Assembly (NCBI RefSeq): GCF_000429425.1 | Contig: NZ_AUBV01000005.1 | Span: forward strand, 310,001 to 374,000 | Reading direction: 5' to 3' | DNA from: Algoriphagus mannitolivorans DSM 15301 | Lineage (GTDB): Bacteria > Bacteroidota > Bacteroidia > Cytophagales > Cyclobacteriaceae | Length of the DNA: 64,000 bases | Part shown: positions 8,969 through 18,607 of the stretch, one piece after another | How positions within the stretch are numbered: the first letter of the stretch is position 1 | Layout of the letters: each line of letters starts with the position of its first letter | Notes under the pieces: model-generated | Databases searched by the model: none | The model's input: the letters and a program-made list of their open reading frames with translations, nothing else | Told to the model about the DNA's origin: nothing | Program-made: the position numbers and the translations under genes

Positions 8969-10921
8969 TTAATTTTTCATAAAAAAGGATTGTTTGAACT
9001 TCTCCCGGCTGATACTGTCCAGGGTGGCCTTTGCCACGGAATCAATTTTGGCCTTTTCTTCTTCCCAACTATCCCAGTCAGTTTCCTGACCTCGTCTTTC
9101 CGGGCATGTTAGGCAGATCAATCCAGCTTGGTTGAATACCCACACGGCTTCAGGTCGAACATCCGAGGATCTATATCCATTGGAGTAGATGGTACTTCTG
9201 AGGATTTCCAGAAGGGATCTTTCCATGATAAAAGGACGGTCATAAGGGATTTTCAAATTCAATCTTAGCCGCTGATCCCGGAAGACATCCAAAGTGCTGA
9301 GGTCAAATCCTTCCTCGAAAGTGATTACAGAATCAGCGACAGAGTAGGAGTAATTTAGCATTTTGGCATTTTCAAGAGCCTCAGCTTTGGTCCTTCCTCG
9401 GGCTGAAAATTCCTGTGTCAATACGATGGTCGTATCAGAGGTGCCTTCGATCTTCAAACCTGCTTTGTTGAAGATATCTTCGTCGTCCACATCGTTGACT
9501 TTTAGGATCAAGATTCCCGGGCTTGGACTCAAGGTGGTGACCGTTTCAAGTTTGTTTTCCTCCTTGAATTGGGCTACAATTTTTGGAATTTGGAAAGCGG
9601 CAATTCCAATACACAGCAACCAAAGCCCCAAAGCTACCAAACCAAATCTCCCACCGATCAGATTTTTCTGTGCCAATACGCTCAAGCCCAAAAGGAGAAT
9701 GACGATGCCTGGGATCAGAATCAATCCACCAGTCGCTATGACTAGCCAGATCGGAACCAAATCGGTAAACAACTCTACTGGAAAGTTATCAGTCCAAACC
9801 CTGTAATCGGCATCCGTTACTCCAAAATAGACGAACATGGCTACCAGGGGAGCGATGGTCAGGGCGAGCCCCAGCATGAAGATAATTAGGCCAAATACAA
9901 TGCGGATCACATGTGCAAACACTCGTCCTAAGGGTCCCAAAGCAGAACCAATAGCATCGATCACTTTGCCCAATATACGGAATGGAGTCATCAGGACTTT
10001 TTTCGCGGTTGACTCAGGCTTCGGTGGAACAGGATTGATACTTTCTTTGATCGTGGAATCAATACTGTCCAAGGTGATTTCACCACCTTTCATTTTGATC
10101 CTTTCCGTGATCGAACTTGCCACCGGGGTGATGATCCAAAGGATCAAATAAATCAGAATTCCTGATCCTCCTGCAAATGCCAGCAGGACAAATGCTAGTC
10201 TTACATACAATACATCGATGCCAAAATAGGCCGACAAGCCACTAGCAACCCCACCTAAGACCTTGTCGTCAGGGTTACGGAACAGTTTCTTGATATTTTT
10301 ATCCTCCATCACCTCGTAAGAAACCGGAAGGATTATCCAAAGGACGATGTAGGCAACAATGGCGAAGAATCCGAAACTCAGGTTGAACCGGAAATTGTCA
10401 AATGGGAAAATATCCAGGAAGCCAAGTCGGAAATTCAATTGCCCGCTGAATAACAGTAGAATGGCAATCAGACGGGTCCATAGGGGATCCATAGCGAAGT
10501 AATGTGCAATGCCCGCACAGACGCCCCCAAGGATCTTCTTGTTTTCCATTCGCTTGAGCTTCTTGTAGCCGGTGTTTTCGCTGCCCGGAGGAGTAACATA
10601 TTTGTAGAAGTCGTCCTGAGAAGTGTAATCTTCCGGATCTTTTTCCTCCATTTGCTCTTCGATGACAAAATCTGCGATAGTCCCCATTTTTTCAATGAGC
10701 TTATCCACATTCTCTGCGGTGATGACCTGTTTGTTGTTTTTCAGGTTGGAAAGAAAAATCTCCGCGATTCTGTTTTCAATGTCAGAGATGATTTCCTTGC
10801 TGTCCTTGTACCCGGAGAAGTGCTTGTTGATCGCGTCGAGGTACTTTCGCAATGAATCGTATCCATCTTCCTCGATGTGGAAGAGAATGCCGCTGATGTT
10901 GATGCTTATAGTCTTTTTCAT
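8969..10921 (-). CDS. Membrane protein with two PspC domains
   Basis: This 650-residue protein has an N-terminal soluble segment (1-100, predicted helical) and a first PspC domain near 120-200 (KILGGVCAGIAHYF). A second PspC domain follows near 210-270 (KVLGGVASGLSAYFGIDV). Then come several membrane segments (about 335-460) and a periplasmic DUF4097-like beta region to the end. PspC in proteobacteria belongs to the phage-shock envelope-stress response. Duplication of the domain in one polypeptide with an extracytoplasmic tail is common in Bacteroidota. The padR regulator is 30 nt upstream on the same strand, so the pair is likely an autoregulated envelope-stress unit (inference). Confidence 0.9.
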   Translation of the reverse strand: MKKTISINISGILFHIEEDGYDSLRKYLDAINKHFSGYKDSKEIISDIENRIAEIFLSNLKNNKQVITAENVDKLIEKMGTIADFVIEEQMEEKDPEDYTSQDDFYKYVTPPGSENTGYKKLKRMENKKILGGVCAGIAHYFAMDPLWTRLIAILLLFSGQLNFRLGFLDIFPFDNFRFNLSFGFFAIVAYIVLWIILPVSYEVMEDKNIKKLFRNPDDKVLGGVASGLSAYFGIDVLYVRLAFVLLAFAGGSGILIYLILWIITPVASSITERIKMKGGEITLDSIDSTIKESINPVPPKPESTAKKVLMTPFRILGKVIDAIGSALGPLGRVFAHVIRIVFGLIIFMLGLALTIAPLVAMFVYFGVTDADYRVWTDNFPVELFTDLVPIWLVIATGGLILIPGIVILLLGLSVLAQKNLIGGRFGLVALGLWLLCIGIAAFQIPKIVAQFKEENKLETVTTLSPSPGILILKVNDVDDEDIFNKAGLKIEGTSDTTIVLTQEFSARGRTKAEALENAKMLNYSYSVADSVITFEEGFDLSTLDVFRDQRLRLNLKIPYDRPFIMERSLLEILRSTIYSNGYRSSDVRPEAVWVFNQAGLICLTCPERRGQETDWDSWEEEKAKIDSVAKATLDSISREKFKQSFFMKN

Positions 10922-10951
10922 GAGATTCGAGTTGTGGTGATTAGTTCTGGA

Positions 10952-11281
10952 TCAATTCTTATTGGTGATTTGAAGGGTGGAATTGACCAGGGATTTCCAA
11001 GTTTCGGAGAGCGTGCCGAGAAATCTTTTTCCTTCTTCGGTGATAGAATAGTACTTCCTAGGAGGCCCAGCTTCGGATTCTACCCAGCGATAATTGACCA
11101 GTTCGGCTGTTTTCAGCCTATTGAGTAGGGGGTAAAGAGTGCCCTCTACGACAATCATTTCTGCTTGGGTAAGTTCTTCGATCAGATCGGAGGTATAGAC
11201 CTCACCCCGGGAAATGATATGCAGGACGCAGTACTCCAGGAGTCCTTTGCGCATCTGTATCTGTGTGTTGGCTACGTTCAT
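10952..11281 (-). CDS. PadR family transcriptional regulator
   Basis: This is a 109-residue winged-helix protein: MRKGLLEYCVLHIIS at the N-terminus, the recognition region EGTLYPLLNRLKTAELV and the wing GPPRKYYSITEEGK. The ATG at 11281 is chosen; an upstream in-frame start at 11356 would add 25 basic residues not seen in this family. PadR proteins typically repress the gene they precede and respond to small ligands or envelope stress. Here the downstream gene, 30 nt away, is the double-PspC protein, the arrangement usual in Bacteroidota. Confidence 0.92.
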   Translation of the reverse strand: MNVANTQIQMRKGLLEYCVLHIISRGEVYTSDLIEELTQAEMIVVEGTLYPLLNRLKTAELVNYRWVESEAGPPRKYYSITEEGKRFLGTLSETWKSLVNSTLQITNKN

Positions 11282-11615
11282 GATTAGGCGTTTGCTAGTT
11301 CTGGAAAAAGAATATTTTTCCTTTTCTCTGAGCATTAAAGGGAAAAATGATACCAATCTTTTCCAAGCTACCTTGTATAACCTAATTCCTTGCCATCCCT
11401 AGGGAATTTTCATCAATGGAAGCTTCTAAAATCTTTGTTTGGAAGGAATAGAACCCGATTTGAGGTTTGACAGAGAAATTTGATTTTTTTTCAAATGCTG
11501 GTTGAGGCAAACAAAAAGATCCAGAATATTGTCCTTCTTTGCTACATCAAAGTGTCCGATGGTGTACATATTTAGCAGTTTGGTTTAAATTCAAAGAAGG
11601 AATTCGGTGGGCTTG
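11282..11615. other. Divergent intergenic region, nothing certain
   Basis: These 334 bp separate padR (minus) from the PorV-like gene (plus). The sequence is AT-rich, with a short hairpin ATTTGA / TCAAAT around a T run near 11478-11496. I see no full TTTG-N19-TAnnTTTG promoter and no open frame worth calling. Confidence 0.4.
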
Positions 11616-12767
11616 ATGAAATTGAATTATTTTGGTGATGTGAAAAAATTTATACTGAGACTTTTATCGGCAGCTTTTTACATTTTTCTACTCCTTGGTT
11701 CTGGGAATGAGGCAGTAGGTCAAACGCTTACCCCAAAGTATTCCAATGAGTTTTTGAGTATTGGCGTAGGTGCACGGGCCCTGGGAATGGGAGGTGCACA
11801 GGTGGCTGCAGTCCGGGATGTGACGGCTTCCTACTGGAATCCTGCGGCCTTGACGGGAATTCGCCACAAGTATGAATTTTCCTTGATGCATGCTGAATAT
11901 TTCGCAGGCATTGCTCAATATGACTATCTGGGTTTTTCTACCCCACTTGGGGATCAAAACCAACTCGCCGCTTCTCTTATTCGATTCGGAGTGGATGATA
12001 TTCCCGATACACGTTTCCTTTACGATGCCAATGGGGCCTTGAATTACGATAATATCCAGTTTTTCAATGCCGCCGATTATGCGCTACTGCTCAGCTTTGC
12101 CCGGGATTTTTCGGATAAATTAAAAGTAGGAGCCAATGCCAAAGTCATCCATAGGAATGTAGGTAAATTCGCTCAGGCTTGGGGATTTGGGTTAGATCTA
12201 GGAGCGATGTACATCCAAAAGAAATGGACATTTGGCCTGATGCTGAGAGATATTACGACTACCTACAATGCCTGGTCGCATGATGCGGAGCAAGTGAGAG
12301 ACATCTACTCCCAAACCAATAATGAAATCCCGTTAAATTCAGTTGAAATCACTCTTCCAAAAGCCATTGCGGGACTTGCCTACACTTGGAATGTCAGTTC
12401 CTCCTTTAGTTTGTTGACGGCCCTGGATCTGGAAACTACCTTTGATGGACCCAGAAATACGTTGATCTCCGGTTCTATGGCTAGCATCGATCCAAGATTC
12501 GGCTTGGAGTTGGGGTATAAGCAATTGGCCTATCTTCGAGGTGGAGTGAGCAATTTTCAGTACATCAAAGATTTTCAAGGCAATGAGTCGATCAGCTATT
12601 TGCCAAGTTTGGGATTGGGAGTTTCCCTAAATGAAAAATTCCAATTGGACTATGCGCTCTCTGATTTAGGTGATGTCTCTGAGAGTCCCTATTCTCACAT
12701 TTTCAGCATCAAAGTAAGATTGGAAAGATTAAAAGAAGAGGATAAAAAATTTAAGGCTTGGGAATGA
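11616..12767 (+). CDS. PorV/PorQ-family outer-membrane beta-barrel protein
   Basis: The protein has 383 residues with a signal peptide (cleavage after about VGQT). The mature N-terminus has the hallmark LSIGVGARALGMGGA followed by ASYWNPAAL, as in PorV/PorQ/FadL-like barrels of the type IX secretion system. The rest alternates short strands (YLGFSTPLG, GFGLDLGAMY, LGLGVSLNEKFQLDYAL). The ATG at 11616 is preferred over GTG at 11607. PorV shuttles T9SS cargo to the PorU sortase. This gene overlaps a PorU2-type gene by 4 nt, so a dedicated partner role is likely. It differs from canonical PorV in lying outside the core por cluster. Confidence 0.85.
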   Translation: MKLNYFGDVKKFILRLLSAAFYIFLLLGSGNEAVGQTLTPKYSNEFLSIGVGARALGMGGAQVAAVRDVTASYWNPAALTGIRHKYEFSLMHAEYFAGIAQYDYLGFSTPLGDQNQLAASLIRFGVDDIPDTRFLYDANGALNYDNIQFFNAADYALLLSFARDFSDKLKVGANAKVIHRNVGKFAQAWGFGLDLGAMYIQKKWTFGLMLRDITTTYNAWSHDAEQVRDIYSQTNNEIPLNSVEITLPKAIAGLAYTWNVSSSFSLLTALDLETTFDGPRNTLISGSMASIDPRFGLELGYKQLAYLRGGVSNFQYIKDFQGNESISYLPSLGLGVSLNEKFQLDYALSDLGDVSESPYSHIFSIKVRLERLKEEDKKFKAWE

Positions 12768-15700
12768 AAAGACAACTGACCTCGATATTGTCCCTCCTGC
12801 TTTTCTTAATGGCTTTGGTGTCCAAGGCTCAGGATCCGATTTGGTATGATTATTCACTTACCTACTACAAGATTCCTACGGCCCAAGACGGGATTTATCG
12901 AATCAGTCCAGAGGTTTTGACCGCCTCAGGACTCAATTCAAATACGATTGACCCAAGATTTATCCGTGTTTTTCATCGGGGAAAAGAAGTGGCCATTCAT
13001 ATCCCCGGACAGGACGACGGCAAGTTGGACGCTGGTGATTTGATTTATTTTTTGGGAAAAAGAAATGATGCTGAGCTGGATAAGAAGCTTTACACCAAAT
13101 TTGAAAAAATCCCCAATCCCCACTACAATACCTACACCGATACGACTGCCTTCTTTCTTACGGTTACTCCTGGGACTCCCGGAAAAAGGATGAAAGTTCG
13201 CGCTGTTCCGGCGACAAACCTGAGTGCGGCCACAAGTTTTGATACGGAAAGACTTCAGGTTTTTGCAGAAAACTATTCTTTCGGAAGAGCCTATGCTTTT
13301 GGATTCCGACTTTCGTCCTACGATTTGGGACAAGGCTGGACAAGTGGTGTCATTACCAAGGGAGCGACACGTGAAATCCTCTTTTCCGGTTTAGGAGCCT
13401 TGCCTGCCTCTTGGACTGGTACTTTGGAAATCGGCCTGATGGGTAGGTCTGAAAATGCCCACGCGACCAATATTTCCGCAGGGCCTACTTCCGCTTCCCA
13501 AAGAGTTCTCAACACTTCCACTTACTCAGGATTTGAATATCCTCAGCTTAGTTTGACTCTGAATAGGTCAGATTTCAATGCTGATGGATCCCTGAGAGTT
13601 CGGGTCACTGCCAATGGACCGGAGGCCACGGATAATATTTCAATTGCCTACGCGAAAATCACTTATCGCAGAAATGTCCCCTCAGGCGATGTTAATTCAG
13701 AATTGATGATTTTCCCTGTCGGAAATCAACAAGTAAGCCTCACACAATCCCAGAAAGACTACCTGGCGATTGATGGGGAAGATTTTTTCAATGCCGAATG
13801 GGTTCCGGTCACCCGAGTGAGCACTACCTCCAGATTTCTAGCCAGTGTTCCAGAGAAAATCAGTAAAATCCGGGTTCAAACTTCCGAAACGGTACAGGTT
13901 GTAGGGACTCTGAGTAAAGTCAAGTTCAGAAATTACCTTGCCCAGCCAGCCAACTTCATTTTAGTCGGGCATGGGGAAATGGAAAAACCCAGCCGACAAT
14001 ATCCCAATCCCTTGGCGGCTTATGCCTCTCATCGTGCTTCTCCGGCCGGAGGTGGATTTGATACCCTGACGGTGAAGATGGAGAATCTTTACGACCAGTT
14101 TGCCTATGGAGAAAAATCCTCGGTCGCCTTGTATGAGTTTTTGAGAGCGTATTATCCGGTTCACAAGCCGACCCACCTGCTTTTGGGAGCTCGGTCTTTG
14201 GCGATTTTTTCACAGGGAAGGATAAACAACCAAACGGTATTTTACCGAACCGGGCCTGCCGGCTTCTCTTTTCAGGATTTGGTTCCTGTCGGTGGTTTTC
14301 CATACGGAGACAATACCTACGTAGTGGGATTGGATTCTGAAAATCCTTTGTATCCGGCTATGGCTGTTGGAAGGATTCCCGCCAAAAACTCCCAGCAACT
14401 TGCAGATTACCTGGAGAAGGCCATCGAGAAGGACCTTTTAGGAGTAGCAGAGCCTTGGCAAAAAGAAATTATTCACCTGAGTGGAGGAGTTTCGGAGTTT
14501 GAGCTGGAGCGGTATTTTGCATTTTTGAACAGCTTTAAAACCATAGCCGAAGGTCCTTTCCTGGGCGGACAGGTGAAAACCTACCGCAAGAGATCCAATT
14601 CCGTGGTAGAAGTCATAGATATCTCCGGAGATCTCAACAAAGGAAAAAGTCTCTTGACCTTTTTCGGACATGGCGCACCAACCGTAATTGATATTGAAAT
14701 AGGATTTGCCTCAGACCCCACTCTTGGCTATGCTAATAAAGGGAAATATCCCGTGATGCTCTTCAATGGCTGTGATTATGGAGCCGCCTTCAGCACAGTC
14801 TATACACAAGGGGAAGACTGGGTCATTACGCCGAACAAAGGTGCCTCCCACGTTTTTGCCAATACTTCTCTAGGGGTGGATGTGTATTTGAGAAGATATT
14901 CCGATTTGTTTTATAAAAAGGCTTTTGCGGATAGCAGCCTGATTTATAAGACAGTTGGAGAAGTTAAGAGACTTGCAGAAATAAGCCTTTTGGAAGAATT
15001 TGGAACTGACCCCCTCAATTATTCCCACATGGAACAAATGGTTATGTTGGGGGATCCAGCTGCCCGGATGTTCCCTGCCAACAAACCAGATTATTCTTTG
15101 AAGGTGGAGGAAGTAAGTCTCAGTACGTTTGATGACAGCCCTCTTTCTGCTATTTCAGACAGTTTAAAGCTGTCTTTTACCTTAAGAAATATTGGAATCA
15201 CCAATTCGGATTCCATAGAGTATAAGGTTTCTCGCAAACTTCCGGACGGGACAATTATAGACTTTGACCCCATCAAAATCCCTTCTGTATCCCGCTTGGA
15301 TACGTTGGAATTTTCGGTGCCGAATTTAGACCTTGAAGCTGCCGGGGAAAATACCTTCACCATTTCCGTGAACACGGACCGAAAAGTGGATGAAATGACT
15401 TTCCTAAATAATGTGGTCAGTTATAATGTTTTTATTCCTTTAAGCGGAACGATAAATCTCTACCCACTGAATTTTGGAATTGTGAAGGAGAAAGAAATCA
15501 AGCTTCTCGCTCAAGTACCGGGTAGGGTTACAGAAAACAGAACGGTGGTCCTCCAAATGGATACCACGGCAAGATTTAATTCCTCCTTCAGAAAAGAAAT
15601 CCGAATCACCTCCTCAGGGCTTTTGGAATGGCCTGTTAACCTGTCGGCAGGAAACGACTCGACAACTTATTTTTGGAGAACCCGATATCAAGATCCCAAA

Positions 15701-17788
15701 GCCGGGGAATCCTCTGCATGGACCACCAGCAGCTTTTCCTTTATCCCCAATGGACCTGCAGGCTGGACTCAGCGAGTGGAGGATCAATTGAGACAAAATC
15801 AACTGGAAAACCTAGCCTTACCGGAATCCACCCGCACCTGGGAATATATCAAGCAGGTGTCTGATATCAAGGTTTTTACAGTGGGGACAGGCGTGGATAC
15901 ACTGAGTTTCAGAAACACCCAGTTTTACCTGAATCAGATTCCGCAGATCATAGATAACGCCAACAATGCCAATAGCCGGCTTTGTCCAAATGGATCCCTT
16001 GGACTAGTTTCTTTAGACCAAAAATCACTTTTGCCATACTTAGCTATTCCTGTTCCGGGATTTGATATTTTGGACTCCAGAGCCTGCGGCCGGGTTCCAC
16101 AATTGATTCAAAGCATTCAAAATTCCTGGATTACCACTCCTGGAAATACCATCCTTCAGGATTATGTGCGTCAGGTGAAGGAGGGAGATTATGTCATTAT
16201 TTTCTCTGTCGGGAATGTCAACTTTGATAGTTGGCCAGATCGGGCCTATGAAAGCCTGAAGCAGTTTGGAGCAAGTGAAGCCACTCTTCGGGCCTTGGCA
16301 TCCGGTGATCCTTACATTCTTTACGGGAGAAAAGGAATGCGCCCAGGTGAAGCCATCGAAATTGTGGGGAATCCAAATTTCCAAGTGCCTCCAAGGCAGC
16401 AGACTTTGAGCTTTGATTCGCAGTTGGAGGGGTATATTTCCAAGGGAGTCATCTTGACGCCAAGAATCGGTCCCGCAAGTTCTTGGGAGAGGTTTTTTCA
16501 GAATGTGAATTTTCGAACCTGGATCAATGAGGAAGATAAAACCTACTTTGATGTTTTGGGGGTGAGAGAAAATGGGGAGGAAGAATTGCTGGTAGAGAAA
16601 GTATTCGAGCCGGAGATGGATTTGAGTTTTATCAATTCCTCGACTTATCCTTTCCTTCGCTTGAGGTACCGAATGGAAGATGAAGCTTCCACGGCACCAG
16701 CGCAACTGGATAGGTGGCAGGTTAATTTCGAAGGAGTTCCGGAGGGAGTTTTGGTTCAAAAATCACCCGTCGAACCCATATCCCTTCGGGAAGGGCAAAA
16801 TGCCAAAGTGGAATTTATTTTCAAGAATGTTTCTATTTACAACTTTCAGGATTCGATTCAGGTCAATTGGACTTTGACCAACTTGAATTCAAAAAAGGTG
16901 GAGAATTTAACCCGTAAATTCCCCGCCCTGAAGGCTGGGGAGTCTTTTGAGTTTGCGGTGGAATTCAACAGCATCGGAAAAGCAGGGGCCAATGAGCTGG
17001 AGGTTTTTGCAAATCCAAGAATTCAGCAAGAGCAAACCTATCGGAATAACCTGATCAAGCTTGGGACGACTTTCGTAGTGGAAGCAGATAATACCACTTC
17101 CCTTTTGGATGTCAATTTTGACGGGATCTACATCATGGATGGGGATTTGGTGTCTCCAAATGTGATGATCACGGCTTTGTTGAAAAATGATCAAACGCTT
17201 CTCTATAAGAAGGATACCTTGGGCATGGAGATCTTCTTGAAAAAAGCCTGTGAAGGATGCCAGTTTCAGAAGATTAATTTCTCCAATCCTAACCTGAGCT
17301 GGTCACCCGCGTCAGAGAAGGAAGACTTCCGGGTTTCCTTCATTCCTGGGCCTTTGGAAGATGGGATTTATACCTTGAGGATTACTAATGAAGGTTCTGA
17401 GCAGCCTTATGAGATATCTTTCGAAGTAGTCAATGAATCCCAAATCAGTAATTTCTACCCTTATCCCAATCCTTTCAGTACTTCTGTAAGGTTTGTGTTT
17501 ACCTTGACTGGGTCGGAGATTCCAGATGAAATCAAAATTCAGATAATGACCGTGACAGGACGCGTCGTCCGGGAAATTCTTCAGGATGAATTGGGTCCAA
17601 TCCGAATCGGAAACAATATCACGGAATATGCCTGGGATGGGCGGGATGAATTTGGGGACCAATTGGCCAATGGCGTTTACATCTATCGGGTTTTGATCCG
17701 TAAAAACGGACAATTCATGGAGCACAGACCTACAGCCGGAGACAGAGGATTTACCAAAGGCTATGGCAAAATGTATCTCTTGCGCTAG
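12764..17788 (+). CDS. C25 (gingipain-like) PorU2-type sortase homologue
   Basis: This 1674-residue secreted protein has a signal peptide (residues 1-22), a long N-terminal beta region and a caspase-like C25 domain. His636 (FFGHGAP) and Cys670 (FNGCDYG) are in the right order for the catalytic dyad. Long Ig-like/CARDB-like repeats follow, and the last ~110 residues (YPYPNPF through GVYIYRVLI) form a FlgD/type-A T9SS sorting-like domain. PorU itself is the T9SS transpeptidase; PorU2 paralogues are common in Cytophagales and of unclear role. The start ATG overlaps the stop of the PorV-like gene (ATGA). The end overlaps the convergent TVP38 gene by 4 nt. Confidence 0.88.
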   Translation: MKRQLTSILSLLLFLMALVSKAQDPIWYDYSLTYYKIPTAQDGIYRISPEVLTASGLNSNTIDPRFIRVFHRGKEVAIHIPGQDDGKLDAGDLIYFLGKRNDAELDKKLYTKFEKIPNPHYNTYTDTTAFFLTVTPGTPGKRMKVRAVPATNLSAATSFDTERLQVFAENYSFGRAYAFGFRLSSYDLGQGWTSGVITKGATREILFSGLGALPASWTGTLEIGLMGRSENAHATNISAGPTSASQRVLNTSTYSGFEYPQLSLTLNRSDFNADGSLRVRVTANGPEATDNISIAYAKITYRRNVPSGDVNSELMIFPVGNQQVSLTQSQKDYLAIDGEDFFNAEWVPVTRVSTTSRFLASVPEKISKIRVQTSETVQVVGTLSKVKFRNYLAQPANFILVGHGEMEKPSRQYPNPLAAYASHRASPAGGGFDTLTVKMENLYDQFAYGEKSSVALYEFLRAYYPVHKPTHLLLGARSLAIFSQGRINNQTVFYRTGPAGFSFQDLVPVGGFPYGDNTYVVGLDSENPLYPAMAVGRIPAKNSQQLADYLEKAIEKDLLGVAEPWQKEIIHLSGGVSEFELERYFAFLNSFKTIAEGPFLGGQVKTYRKRSNSVVEVIDISGDLNKGKSLLTFFGHGAPTVIDIEIGFASDPTLGYANKGKYPVMLFNGCDYGAAFSTVYTQGEDWVITPNKGASHVFANTSLGVDVYLRRYSDLFYKKAFADSSLIYKTVGEVKRLAEISLLEEFGTDPLNYSHMEQMVMLGDPAARMFPANKPDYSLKVEEVSLSTFDDSPLSAISDSLKLSFTLRNIGITNSDSIEYKVSRKLPDGTIIDFDPIKIPSVSRLDTLEFSVPNLDLEAAGENTFTISVNTDRKVDEMTFLNNVVSYNVFIPLSGTINLYPLNFGIVKEKEIKLLAQVPGRVTENRTVVLQMDTTARFNSSFRKEIRITSSGLLEWPVNLSAGNDSTTYFWRTRYQDPKAGESSAWTTSSFSFIPNGPAGWTQRVEDQLRQNQLENLALPESTRTWEYIKQVSDIKVFTVGTGVDTLSFRNTQFYLNQIPQIIDNANNANSRLCPNGSLGLVSLDQKSLLPYLAIPVPGFDILDSRACGRVPQLIQSIQNSWITTPGNTILQDYVRQVKEGDYVIIFSVGNVNFDSWPDRAYESLKQFGASEATLRALASGDPYILYGRKGMRPGEAIEIVGNPNFQVPPRQQTLSFDSQLEGYISKGVILTPRIGPASSWERFFQNVNFRTWINEEDKTYFDVLGVRENGEEELLVEKVFEPEMDLSFINSSTYPFLRLRYRMEDEASTAPAQLDRWQVNFEGVPEGVLVQKSPVEPISLREGQNAKVEFIFKNVSIYNFQDSIQVNWTLTNLNSKKVENLTRKFPALKAGESFEFAVEFNSIGKAGANELEVFANPRIQQEQTYRNNLIKLGTTFVVEADNTTSLLDVNFDGIYIMDGDLVSPNVMITALLKNDQTLLYKKDTLGMEIFLKKACEGCQFQKINFSNPNLSWSPASEKEDFRVSFIPGPLEDGIYTLRITNEGSEQPYEISFEVVNESQISNFYPYPNPFSTSVRFVFTLTGSEIPDEIKIQIMTVTGRVVREILQDELGPIRIGNNITEYAWDGRDEFGDQLANGVYIYRVLIRKNGQFMEHRPTAGDRGFTKGYGKMYLLR

Positions 17789-18480
17789 TTTTTTCCCTTT
17801 TTCCAGCTCCAATAGATTCCTCCGAAACTAAAAATCAAGAGAAATACCAGAATAGCAAGCTGGGTAGGATGGTTGATGGCTTCCTTGGCCCCTAAAAAGG
17901 AATTGGCGATCATGCCCGTGGCAAAGGCGATCAGCGTTCTTGGCAGCATGCCAGGCACTCCATAAAGCAGAACTTTTCGCAGCGGAATATCCAGTGAAGC
18001 AAAAATAAAATTGGAAATGGCAAAGGGGATTACCGGGCTGATCCGGACAAAAAAGATCAGGCTTCCGGGACGTTCCATCCGAGTTTCAATTTCATTTTCT
18101 AAGTTGGGATTTCGACGAAATAGCACAGGGAGGAAATCAGTGTTCAGTCTTTTTCCCATCCAATAGCCTAGGATATTGGCGAAGATATATCCCAGGATCA
18201 GACTGAGAAAGCCCTGCCAGCCCCAAAAGAAGCCTACTGCCAGAGAAGTTAAGGTGGTAGGCAAAAGCGCAAATCCAAGAATTACCGAGATCATCAGCGT
18301 AAGTGTCACCTGATCCCAAACCGAATCCAGATGAATAGCTTCTAGCCTGAAATATTGCGAAGCTAAAAGAAGGGAGCCCAGAAAAGGGATTGATGCTACC
18401 CATATCCAGCCCACAACTGCCAGTGGATGAGTACCGAAGTACTCACCTAATATTTTGAAAATACTCGGCTTTTTTGTCAT
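17785..18480 (-). CDS. TVP38/TMEM64 (DedA-like) membrane protein
   Basis: This 231-residue protein has about six hydrophobic segments. The central family signature RISPVIPFAISNFIFA lies near residues 145-160 and PGMLPRTLIAFATG near 178-191, with an upstream GFFWGWQGFLSLILGY re-entrant region. DedA/TVP38 proteins act in lipid (undecaprenyl phosphate or phospholipid) flipping and membrane homeostasis; this subgroup is not characterised. Its 3' end overlaps the PorU2 gene by 4 nt in convergent orientation. A TATTTTTG box lies 11-18 nt upstream of the start on the minus strand. Confidence 0.88.
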   Translation of the reverse strand: MTKKPSIFKILGEYFGTHPLAVVGWIWVASIPFLGSLLLASQYFRLEAIHLDSVWDQVTLTLMISVILGFALLPTTLTSLAVGFFWGWQGFLSLILGYIFANILGYWMGKRLNTDFLPVLFRRNPNLENEIETRMERPGSLIFFVRISPVIPFAISNFIFASLDIPLRKVLLYGVPGMLPRTLIAFATGMIANSFLGAKEAINHPTQLAILVFLLIFSFGGIYWSWKKGKN

Positions 18481-18490
18481 CTTTGGCTTG

Positions 18491-18498
18491 CAAAAATA
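18491..18498 (-). promoter_or_regulatory. Candidate -7 box (TATTTTTG) of the TVP38 gene
   Basis: Minus-strand TATTTTTGC matches TAnnTTTG and would put the transcript start within a few bases of the ATG at 18480. The -33 element is not clear. Confidence 0.4.
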
Positions 18499-18607
18499 GG
18501 GTATTCACCTCAATATCTTTCCCAAGTTTAAGCGTTGAAAGAATTGACCCTTAATCTATTTCAGATTTGAGATTCGTACATTCTAATTCCAAAATAAACT
18601 ATCATTC

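Noticed and set aside
16040..16759. 239-residue minus-strand frame inside the PorU2-type gene
   Set aside because: Antisense shadow; the plus frame is continuous for 5 kb with signal peptide and sorting domain.
18481..18607. SAM riboswitch upstream of metB
   Set aside because: No conserved core or long paired stem of a known SAM riboswitch class could be read in the 127 bp.
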